A DNA stretch of 7,133 nt. Origin: JADGGV01 sp035715725. GTDB lineage: Bacteria; Gemmatimonadota; Gemmatimonadetes; Longimicrobiales; RSA9. Position 1 is the first letter of the stretch, and every line of letters starts with the position of its first letter. The DNA is taken from assembly GCA_035715725.1 (NCBI GenBank), contig DASTKT010000045.1, positions 1-7,133 on the forward strand, read 5' to 3'. Positions 1-5,522 of the stretch are shown here, piece after piece. The notes beneath the pieces were generated by a model, which worked only from the letters and a program-made list of their open reading frames with translations, was not told the DNA's origin and made no database searches. Both the position numbers and the translations under genes were made by a program.

Positions 1-791
1 ACGCTCTGGGTGCCGCCGCCCACCGACACCGACGTGCCCTGCCGGTCGAGCGGGGATTTCGTGATGATGTGGATCACGCCGTCCGCCGTGTTCGGCCCGT
101 ACAGCGCGGAGCCGGGGCCGAGCACCACCTCCATCCGCTCGATGTCGTCGTCGTTCGAGGGGATGAAGTGCAGGAAGTTCACCCGCAGCGACGGCACGCC
201 CGCGATGCGGTAGTCCGTCAGCGCCATCACCGCGCCGGAGAAGATGTTGTTGAAGCCGCGGACGACGACGTTCGTCGACTGGATCCCCGAGTTGAAGATG
301 TCGACGCCCGGCGTCTCGCGGAGGTGGTCGACGGGCGTCACCGTCGGCCGCTCCTCGATCGTGCGCGTGTCGACGACCGAGACCGTGGCGGGCGCGTCCA
401 CCGCCTTCTCCGCCTTCCTCGACGCCGTCACGACCACCGGGTTCAGCCGGAACGCCACCGAGTTGAGGCCGATCGTCACGTCGGCCGTCTGGCCGTCCGC
501 GACGCGGACGCCGCGGACCGTGCGCGTCTCGTAGCCGACGCTGGACACGACCACGTCGTACGTGCCGGCCGGCAGGTTCGCGATGCGGAAGCTGCCGTCC
601 GAGTCCGTCAGTGCGCTGTTCGACGTGCCCGCCGCGCTGCTGGCGAGCACGGCGGCACCCACGACCGGCTTCGCCTCCGCCGCGTCGGTAATCCGCCCGC
701 CGATGGCGCCCGTCTGCGCGACCGCCGGCACGGCTCCGAGCAGGGCCAGCGCGAGGGCGGCGAACAGCGGCCGATGGAGACTTCGCGTCAT
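1..791 (-). CDS. TonB-dependent outer-membrane receptor, N-terminal part (cut by left window edge)
   Basis: The visible part is 263 residues; the beta-barrel lies beyond base 1. Residues 1-25 form a Sec signal peptide: basic start MTRSLHR, Ala/Leu core, then an AVAQ cleavage region. Residues about 29-112 read as a carboxypeptidase-regulatory-like beta-sandwich (GGRITDA..., DSDGSFRI, LPAGTYDVVVSSVGYETR). A TonB-box-like VVVTAS follows at 119-124. The plug domain starts near 133, with PGV, VVVRGF (175-180) and the signature IERMEVVLGPGSALYGPN (217-234), then IITKSP. Start choice: ATG at 791-789 is preceded by GAGG (798-801) six bases upstream, and the signal peptide begins there. Family role: energised uptake of a large substrate across the outer membrane using TonB-ExbBD. 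The substrate cannot be read from this portion. It is divergent from the glucan operon, so glycan uptake is possible, but that is only contextual inference. Confidence 0.93.
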   Translation of the reverse strand, partial: MTRSLHRPLFAALALALLGAVPAVAQTGAIGGRITDAAEAKPVVGAAVLASSAAGTSNSALTDSDGSFRIANLPAGTYDVVVSSVGYETRTVRGVRVADGQTADVTIGLNSVAFRLNPVVVTASRKAEKAVDAPATVSVVDTRTIEERPTVTPVDHLRETPGVDIFNSGIQSTNVVVRGFNNIFSGAVMALTDYRIAGVPSLRVNFLHFIPSNDDDIERMEVVLGPGSALYGPNTADGVIHIITKSPLDRQGTSVSVGGGTQS

Positions 792-1043
792 TCAACACCT
801 CGTCCGTTCGGTTGGCCTGCGGCGACGGGCGGACCGCCCGTGCGCCCGGGAAGCACGCTCCTGCCCCTCTCCCGCTTCACTGCGGTTCCACCGCCTTTTC
901 GACTGAGAATGGACGCGGTCGCGTCGGATTTTGGGGATCGGGCCCGCGGGTCGCCGCACTCGCGCACGGACGTCGGAGAGGCGAGCGACTGCGCCCCGGG
1001 TCCCCTGTCGGAAGCCGTCGAACCTCGGAATGGATTACGGTGG
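792..1043 (-). other. Long predicted 5' leader of the TonB-dependent receptor gene
   Basis: If the promoter at 1044-1073 is the main one, transcription would start near 1037 and leave about 245 untranslated bases before the receptor ATG. No convincing gene lies here. Visible structure includes an ACGGGCGG/CCGCCCGT inverted repeat (825-841, odd centre) and a small GCGGT/ACCGC hairpin (882-894). I looked for cobalamin, TPP and glycine riboswitch core motifs and did not recognise any. The leader could host regulation, or a nearer promoter may exist that I cannot see. Confidence 0.4.
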
Positions 1044-1073
1044 AGTATATTCCTCCGCGTTTCTGCGCGTCAA
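1044..1073 (-). promoter_or_regulatory. Sigma70-type promoter facing the TonB-dependent receptor
   Basis: On the minus strand a -35 TTGACG (1073-1068) is separated by 18 bases from a -10 TATACT (1049-1044). Both are close to consensus and stand out in a very GC-rich background. Predicted start is near 1037. Confidence 0.7.
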
Positions 1074-1126
1074 GAAAACGCGCGGCCGCGGCCGGCCATG
1101 ACGCGCTGGCCGGCAGTCGGCGCGAA

Positions 1127-1155
1127 TTGACGGCCCGCGCCGCGGCCGGCATACT
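1127..1155 (+). promoter_or_regulatory. Sigma70-type promoter of the glycosidase-glgA operon
   Basis: A -35 TTGACG (1127-1132) is followed after 17 bases by a -10 CATACT (1150-1155). Predicted start near 1162 leaves a leader of about 24 bases containing the GGAGAG ribosome-binding site at 1173-1178. It is divergent from the receptor promoter, with the two -35 boxes about 55 bases apart, so one regulator could serve both. Confidence 0.65.
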
Positions 1156-1185
1156 TCCGCGCGCAACCCATTGGAGAGCGGACAC

Positions 1186-3078
1186 GTGACGAGCCGACAG
1201 ATGCCGGCATCCAGGACGGGGTGGGAGCTGACGGGGAACCACGCCATCGCGTTCCCGCTCGTTTCGCCGGCGGACGGCGCGGTGGCGTGCCTCAACGTGC
1301 TCCACCGCGCGAGCACGGGGCTGGTCGAGTGGCTCGGCGGCGACGACGAGCCGTTCCTGGCCCCGCGCTTCCGCGTGGACGGAGAGGCGGTGGCGCCGGC
1401 CTCGCTCGAGTGGGAGCGGCTCGACCACTGGATCCCGCGCTTCCGCGCATCCCTGGGCGGCGGGCTGCACGTCCGCGGGACGCTCCTCGCCCCGGCGGGG
1501 CACGAGCCGGCGCTGCGCGGCGCCGTCTACGCCTTCGAGCTGGAGAACCGGGGCGGCGGGCCGCGGGACGTCGAGGTCGCGCTCGAGGGCGTCTGGCGGC
1601 ACACCGCCCGCAGGCTCGTCACGGCGCGCGCGTTCGGGCGCGAGAACGTGGTCTGGCGCGCCGGCACGGGCCTCGTGCTCGAGACCGGCGACGGGGCGGG
1701 GCCCGCCCTGGCCATCGTCGGCGGCGGGGGCGAGGAGGGGAGCTACGCCGCGCGGCGCGGCCCGCTCGAGGAGGACGGCGGTACCGAGCTCGGCGTGCCG
1801 AACGGCGAGCCGATCGCGCTCCGCGCCGCGCGGCGGCTCCGCGTCGCGGCCGGCCGCCGGTCCACGGCCGCATTCTTCCTGGGCGTCGGGGCCGAGCGCG
1901 ACGGCGCGCTCGCCACCGCCCTCAACCTCCGCCGGGCCGGGCCGACCGAGCTGCTGCGCCAGGGACGGCTCGAGCTCGCACGCCTCACGCGCAAGCCGGC
2001 CGGGCAGGGGCTCGCCGCGCTGTTCAACCGGAACTTGCTCTTCAACTACTTCTTCGCGGTGGCGCGCGCCGTGGACGACGACCGGTTCTATCCGGTCGTG
2101 TCGCGCTCGCCGCTCGCCCCCACGACGGCCGTGTTCCGCGAGCGCGAGGCGCTGCTCTGGAGCCTGCCGGCGGTCGCGCTCGCCGACCCGCCGCTCGCCC
2201 GGGAGCTGCTGCTGCGCTGCCTGGAGCAGTTCGGCCACCGGGCGGGCGAGAACGTGCACTACGTCGATGGCGGCGTCCTCGCCCCCGGTCTCGCGCTGGA
2301 CGGGTTGTGCGCCTACGTCGTCGCCCTCGACCGCTACGTCCGGGACGCGAAGGACGAGACGATCCTGGACGAGCCGGTCGTGCAGGACGTGCTCCGCGAG
2401 CTCGACGACCTGCTGTTCTCCCGCCTGCACCCCGAGATCTTCCTGGCGTCGACGGACGTGCTGCCGTCGGGCGACCCCGCGGATCACCCCTACGTGACGT
2501 ACGACAATGCCTTCGTCCGGGCGTTCTGCGAGGCGCTGCCGCGGGTCTGGATCGCGGCGGATGGGGAGGAGCCGTCCCGGATGGCCGGCGGCGCGGAGGA
2601 GACGGCGGCCGCCGTCTGGCAGCACTGTACGGTGGAGACCGAAGGCGTGTCGCTGCTGGCGTGGTCGGTGGACCTCGAGGGCGAGGCGGCCGTCTACGAC
2701 GACCCGGGGGGGAGCCTCGCGCTCCTGCCGCACCTCGGGTTCTGCGACGCGGACGACCCGCTGTGGCACAACACGCTGGAGTTCCTGCGGTCGGAGCGCT
2801 ACCCCTTCTGGCTGGGCGAGCACCGGTTCCCGGGCCTCGGCGCGCGGCGGCATCCGCGCGCCTGCGCGCTCGCGGCGCTGTGCGCGGACCTGCTCGGCCC
2901 CCGGCGGAAGGAGGCGCTCGCGCTGCTCGGGCGGCTGCCGCTGGACGGCGGGCTCGCCTGCGAGGCGTACGACCCCGACACGGGCCAGGCGGCCGTCGGC
3001 CGCCACTACGCCGCGCTCGCGGGCTTCCTCTCGTGGGGCCTGTGGGGCGCGCTCGAGGCGGGCGGGCCCGGCCGGTAA
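1186..3078 (+). CDS. Putative (alpha/alpha)6-barrel glycosidase-like protein, first gene of a glycogen-type operon
   Basis: It encodes 630 residues. Start chosen: GTG at 1186, because GGAGAG at 1173-1178 lies seven bases upstream. An in-frame TTG at 1171 would put this site inside the gene and leave almost no leader. No signal peptide or membrane segment is seen, so it is probably cytoplasmic. Residues about 10-260 look beta-rich (repeated FELENRGGGPRDVEVAL-type strands). Residues about 270-620 look like repeated helical pairs of an (alpha/alpha)6 toroid: FREREALLWSLP (317-328), a YDNAFV motif (439-444), LLPHLGF (513-519) and, near the end, GLACEAYDPDTG plus HYAALAGFLSWGLWGAL. This arrangement recalls glycogen-debranching C-terminal domains and GH125/GH63-type glycosidases. 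Acidic candidates for catalysis include E320, D440 and E593, but I cannot assign them. Family membership, substrate and even catalytic activity are inference. Linkage to glgA suggests alpha-glucan trimming. Confidence 0.8.
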   Translation: MTSRQMPASRTGWELTGNHAIAFPLVSPADGAVACLNVLHRASTGLVEWLGGDDEPFLAPRFRVDGEAVAPASLEWERLDHWIPRFRASLGGGLHVRGTLLAPAGHEPALRGAVYAFELENRGGGPRDVEVALEGVWRHTARRLVTARAFGRENVVWRAGTGLVLETGDGAGPALAIVGGGGEEGSYAARRGPLEEDGGTELGVPNGEPIALRAARRLRVAAGRRSTAAFFLGVGAERDGALATALNLRRAGPTELLRQGRLELARLTRKPAGQGLAALFNRNLLFNYFFAVARAVDDDRFYPVVSRSPLAPTTAVFREREALLWSLPAVALADPPLARELLLRCLEQFGHRAGENVHYVDGGVLAPGLALDGLCAYVVALDRYVRDAKDETILDEPVVQDVLRELDDLLFSRLHPEIFLASTDVLPSGDPADHPYVTYDNAFVRAFCEALPRVWIAADGEEPSRMAGGAEETAAAVWQHCTVETEGVSLLAWSVDLEGEAAVYDDPGGSLALLPHLGFCDADDPLWHNTLEFLRSERYPFWLGEHRFPGLGARRHPRACALAALCADLLGPRRKEALALLGRLPLDGGLACEAYDPDTGQAAVGRHYAALAGFLSWGLWGALEAGGPGR

Positions 3079-3130
3079 TGGAGCGGAGATTGCACCTTCC
3101 GGGGTCGAACAGTCCCGACGGGAGGCCGGC

Positions 3131-3415
3131 ATGGCAGATCAGATCCAGGTGATCGTGTACCACGGCGACCGCGCGTTCCCCACCGTGGTGAGGCCCGACG
3201 AGCGAGCCGACGAGCTCCTGCTGCGCAGCGTCTACCACTTCGGCATCGACCCGGAGGAGAAGGGCGACTTCCTGCTCCGCCACAGGGGAGCACGGCGCGG
3301 CGAGGGAAACGTCATCCTCGACCACCCGGCCGGCGATCAGCTTCGCGACGGTGATCTGCTCGAGCTGGACCGGGACACGCCGGACGTCCACCACATCTCG
3401 ACGGGACACTACTGA
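3131..3415 (+). CDS. Small predicted ubiquitin-like beta-grasp protein between glycosidase and glgA
   Basis: It encodes 94 residues; ATG at 3131 follows GGAGG (3121-3125) with a five-base gap, a very strong ribosome-binding site. I recognise no named family. The order of elements matches a ubiquitin fold: strand IQVIVYHGD (5-13), strand AFPTVVRPDE (15-24), helix RADELLLRSVYHFGI (25-39), strand DFLLRHRG (46-53), then VILD (61-64) and a final strand LRDGDLLELDRD (71-82) with the L.DGD.LEL wording typical of the last beta-grasp strand. The tail (TPDVHHISTGHY) has two His pairs/singles and no Gly-Gly, so conjugation or sulfur transfer as in ThiS/MoaD is unlikely. It is 52 bases after the glycosidase stop and four bases before glgA, so co-transcription is almost certain. 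A structural or regulatory partner of the glucan enzymes is a guess. Fold assignment is by eye. Confidence 0.82.
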   Translation: MADQIQVIVYHGDRAFPTVVRPDERADELLLRSVYHFGIDPEEKGDFLLRHRGARRGEGNVILDHPAGDQLRDGDLLELDRDTPDVHHISTGHY

Positions 3416-3419
3416 CCGG

Positions 3420-4826
3420 GTGAGAATCCTCTTCGCGTCCGCCGAGGCGAACCCGTACTGGAAGACCGGCGGCCTGGCCGATGTCGCGCGCTCGCTCCCC
3501 GATGCCCTGGTGGAGCGCGGGCACGACGTGCGTGTCATCCTGCCGTTCTATCGCCCGGTGCGGGATCGCGGGTTCCCGCTCGAGGAATCGGCCGTGCTGG
3601 ACGTGCCGTGGCCGGGCGACGCGGTGCCCACCCGCTTCCTGCTGCATCGGCCGCCGCATGGCGCGCCGGGCGTGCTCGTCGAGGGACCGGACTTCTTCGA
3701 TACCGACGACCCGTACGGCGCGCCCTTCGGCGACGTGCTGGCCCTGGGGCGACGGTTCGCGTTCTTCTGCCGCGCCGTCGTCGCCTACGCCAAGGTATGG
3801 GGCGCGGACATCGTGCACCTGAACGACTGGCCGACCGGCCTCGTCCCGGTCTACGGGCTGGTGGACGGGCTGGAGGCCGGGACGGTCTTCGCCATCCACA
3901 ACCTGCCGTACCAGGGGAACTTCCCGCCCGCGCTCGTTCCGCAGATCGGCGCGCCCTGGGGCCTTTACCGGCCGGAGAACGGCTTCGAGTTCTGGGGGCA
4001 GGCGTCGTTCATGAAGGCCGGGCTCGCGCTCTCGGCGCGGCTCGTCACGGTGTCGCCCACGTACGGCGCCGAGATCCGCACGCCGGACTTCGGCGCCGGC
4101 CTCGACGGGCTGCTCCGCTTCCGGCACGGCGTGCTGCATGGGATCCTGAACGGCATCGAGCCGCGCGTCTGGGACCCGGCGCATGACGGCGCGCTCACCC
4201 GGCCGTTCGGCCCGGAGCAGGTCGGACTCAAAGAGGAAAACCGCGCCGCCCTGCTCGCGGAGCTGGGGCTGACCGGGGACGGGCCGCTCTTCGTCGCCGT
4301 CACGCGACTGGCGTACCAGAAGGGGATCGACCTGATTCTCGGCGCGATCTGGCAAATCGTCGAGAGCGGCGCGTCCGTGGCCGTGCTCGGCAGCGGAGAC
4401 GCCGGGTACGAGTGGACGCTCGGCTCCATGGCCGGCGCCGCGCCCCACCGCGTGGCCGTCCGCTTCGGCTTCGACGACGGCCTGGCCCGCCGCCTCTATG
4501 CCGGCGGCGACTTCTTCCTCATGCCCTCGCGCTACGAGCCCTGCGGCCTCGGCCAGATGATCGCGCAGCGGTACGGCACGCCGCCCGTCGTGCGCCACAC
4601 CGGCGGCCTCGTCGACACCGTCGTCGACGGCGTGACCGGCTTCGCGTTCCACGACGCCAGCCCCGCGGGCCTCCTCTCCGCCGTCGACCGCGCCCGGCGC
4701 GCCTGGCACGACGGCTCCGTCGAAGCGATCCGCCGCCGCTGCATGGAGCTCGACTGGTCCTGGGAGCGCTCCGCCGCCGAATACGAGGAGGTCTACGCCT
4801 GCGCGCGGGCCCCCGCCGGCGGTTGA
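3420..4826 (+). CDS. glgA: Glycogen synthase (GT5 family glycosyltransferase)
   Basis: It encodes 468 residues, full length for bacterial GlgA. It transfers glucose from a nucleotide sugar (normally ADP-glucose) to the non-reducing end of an alpha-1,4-glucan in the cytoplasm. Motifs: nucleotide-sugar loop KTGGLADV at 15-22, HLNDWPTGL (133-141), HNLPYQG (160-166), SPTYGAEI (212-219), GILNGIEPRVWDP (241-253), TRLAYQKG (295-302, carrying the conserved Arg and Lys), GSGD (324-327) and RYEPCGLGQM (371-380, with the conserved Glu373), then RHTGGLVDTV. Start: GTG at 3420, because the conserved VRILFASAEANPYWKTGG start begins there; upstream in-frame ATG at 3351 would overlap the small gene. No good Shine-Dalgarno precedes it, and the four-base gap from the previous stop suggests translational coupling. 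The NDW rather than HDW wording resembles starch-synthase-type variants. Donor (ADP- or UDP-glucose) is not decidable; no glgC is in the window. Confidence 0.97.
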   Translation: MRILFASAEANPYWKTGGLADVARSLPDALVERGHDVRVILPFYRPVRDRGFPLEESAVLDVPWPGDAVPTRFLLHRPPHGAPGVLVEGPDFFDTDDPYGAPFGDVLALGRRFAFFCRAVVAYAKVWGADIVHLNDWPTGLVPVYGLVDGLEAGTVFAIHNLPYQGNFPPALVPQIGAPWGLYRPENGFEFWGQASFMKAGLALSARLVTVSPTYGAEIRTPDFGAGLDGLLRFRHGVLHGILNGIEPRVWDPAHDGALTRPFGPEQVGLKEENRAALLAELGLTGDGPLFVAVTRLAYQKGIDLILGAIWQIVESGASVAVLGSGDAGYEWTLGSMAGAAPHRVAVRFGFDDGLARRLYAGGDFFLMPSRYEPCGLGQMIAQRYGTPPVVRHTGGLVDTVVDGVTGFAFHDASPAGLLSAVDRARRAWHDGSVEAIRRRCMELDWSWERSAAEYEEVYACARAPAGG

Positions 4827-4851
4827 CGGCGGGGCCGTTTTCCGCTAGAAT
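4823..4851 (+). promoter_or_regulatory. Sigma70-type promoter of the tRNA unit, overlapping the glgA stop codon
   Basis: TTGACG at 4823-4828, which includes the glgA TGA at 4824-4826, is followed after exactly 17 bases by TAGAAT at 4846-4851. Predicted start is near 4858, only about six bases before the first tRNA-Gly-like element. This would place both mimic elements, both tRNAs and the terminator at 5280-5317 on one transcript. Confidence 0.75.
4826..4841 (+). terminator. Possible weak terminator of the glgA operon inside the tRNA promoter
   Basis: ACGGC (4826-4830) pairs with GCCGT (4834-4838) around a GGG loop, followed by a short T run (4838-4841). The stem is only five pairs and the T run is short. 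It lies in the spacer of the tRNA promoter, so it may be coincidental. Confidence 0.25.
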
Positions 4852-4863
4852 TCGTGGTCTTTC

Positions 4864-4954
4864 GCGGGAATAGCTCCGCTGCCTTCGGCGACTTCGCCGG
4901 AGGTTCCGAGCTGCCGGCGGCCTCGACGAGGCCCCGGACGCATTGGTTCGCCGC
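4864..4954 (+). repeat. tRNA-Gly-like 5' mimic element, copy 1
   Basis: The first 13 bases (GCGGGAATAGCTC) are identical to the start of the tRNA-Gly at 5047. Instead of completing a tRNA, the element continues into AGCTC (4872-4876) paired with GAGCT (4908-4912), enclosing a nine-pair hairpin (4882-4890 with 4895-4903, loop ACTT). GGCCTC/GAGGCC forms another hairpin after that. It has no anticodon arm, T arm or 3' acceptor strand. It aligns with copy 2 over most of its first 65 bases, and both share GCGACTTCGC in the hairpin. Period to copy 2 is 91 bases. Confidence 0.7.
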
Positions 4955-5046
4955 GCGGGAATAGCTCAGTTGCCTGCGGCGACTTCGCAGGCAGGCCCAA
5001 GCTACCGGTGGCGCCGGTAGCCGTCTGGGCTGGTCGTCATTGCTTC
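4955..5046 (+). repeat. tRNA-Gly-like 5' mimic element, copy 2
   Basis: Its first 18 bases (GCGGGAATAGCTCAGTTG) are identical to the tRNA-Gly at 5047. It then forms an eight-pair hairpin TGCCTGCG (4971-4978) with CGCAGGCA (4986-4993), and a second eight-pair hairpin GCTACCGG (5001-5008) with CCGGTAGC (5014-5021), bracketed by GCCCA (4995-4999) and TGGGC (5026-5030). The end, CATTGCTTC just before tRNA-Gly, resembles CATTGGTTC at the end of copy 1. This suggests whole-unit duplication rather than chance similarity. No anticodon or T arm is present. Confidence 0.7.
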
Positions 5047-5119
5047 GCGGGAATAGCTCAGTTGGTAGAGCGTCTGCTTGCCATGCAGAAGGTCGCCGGT
5101 TCGAGTCCGGTTTCCCGCT
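5047..5119 (+). tRNA. tRNA-Gly, anticodon GCC
   Basis: A complete 73-base cloverleaf. Acceptor GCGGGAA (5047-5053) pairs with TTCCCGC (5112-5118), discriminator T5119. D stem is GCTC/GAGC. Anticodon stem TCTGC/GCAGA holds loop TTGCCAT, giving anticodon GCC, which reads GGC/GGU. Variable loop is AGGTC; T arm has the TTCGAGT loop with one G-U pair. CCA is not encoded. It is the third unit in a series with starts spaced 91 and 92 bases apart (4864, 4955, 5047). Confidence 0.97.
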
Positions 5120-5145
5120 CTTCCCCGGCACACCACGCCGCGGTC

Positions 5146-5217
<72 letters not shown>

Positions 5218-5245
5218 CTTGACTTTTCGAAGGGTACGACAGCCG

Positions 5246-5269
5246 TTTGGCAACGGCTTTGGCAACGGC
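5246..5269 (+). repeat. Perfect 12-bp tandem duplication after tRNA-Cys
   Basis: TTTGGCAACGGC occurs twice head to tail (5246-5257 and 5258-5269). The first unit also pairs with GCCGTT at 5242-5247 to make a six-pair hairpin. The core TGGCAACG recurs in another 12-bp tandem pair at 6790-6813 on the minus strand. Confidence 0.75.
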
Positions 5270-5279
5270 AGATAGCACG

Positions 5280-5323
5280 AGAGCCCGGAAATTCGGAAAA
5301 CCGAGTCTCCGGGCTCTTCTTCT
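5280..5323 (+). terminator. Rho-independent-type terminator of the tRNA unit
   Basis: AGAGCCCGGA (5280-5289) pairs with TCCGGGCTCT (5308-5317). An inner stem ATTCGG (5291-5296) pairs with CCGAGT (5301-5306) around an AAAA loop. A pyrimidine tail TTCTTCT follows, so the T tract is imperfect. The long hairpin position, just after the last tRNA, fits a terminator. Confidence 0.75.
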
Positions 5324-5522
5324 AATGGCGCGCCGCGGTGGCCGGAACGCATCCGGTGGGACCCTACCTCCGGATACGGGACCCGTCCGCCGAACGGCGC
5401 CCTTGCGAATTGGCGCTGAGGGGGTCCCTACCTCCCCAGTACCCGCCCCCCGGGTCGGCGGACTCCTCGGTTTGCGCCGGGACGACCGCGGCCCTTGCGC
5501 TGGTTCCGAGCCGAGGTGCCGC
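5324..5522. other. Intergenic block with diverged internal repeats
   Basis: No gene is supported here. CCCTACCTCC appears at 5362-5371 and 5426-5435, and the sequence after each is loosely alike. CCCTTGCG appears at 5400-5407 and 5492-5499. Small inverted repeats such as CGCCG/CGGCG (5388-5399) are present. It lies between the convergent ends of the tRNA unit and the lipoprotein gene, with no clear T-tailed hairpin for the latter. Confidence 0.4.

Noticed and set aside
792..1043. Cobalamin, TPP or glycine riboswitch in the receptor leader
   Set aside because: Short purine-rich words looked suggestive, but none of the conserved core motifs could be lined up.
877..3132. A 751-codon open frame on the minus strand opposite the glycosidase-like gene
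   Set aside because: Its composition (Arg/Pro/Ala/Glu-rich, no domain wording) is typical of an antisense shadow in very GC-rich DNA; the plus-strand frame has a promoter, ribosome-binding site and coherent protein.
1221..3152. A 643-codon plus-strand open frame rich in Arg, Ala and Gly
   Set aside because: It overlaps the glycosidase-like gene in another frame and is low-complexity, so it is a GC-driven shadow.
3351..3419. Upstream in-frame ATG for glgA
   Set aside because: The extra residues overlap the small gene in another frame and are Arg/Thr/Ser-rich, while conserved GlgA sequence begins exactly at GTG 3420.
3312..4709. A 465-codon minus-strand open frame opposite glgA
   Set aside because: glgA is unambiguous by motifs; the antisense frame has no recognisable domains.
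4864..5046. Additional tRNA genes or a T-box leader
   Set aside because: Neither copy has an anticodon arm, T arm or 3' acceptor strand. A T-box would need a specifier loop and antiterminator, which I do not see, and it would precede a protein gene.
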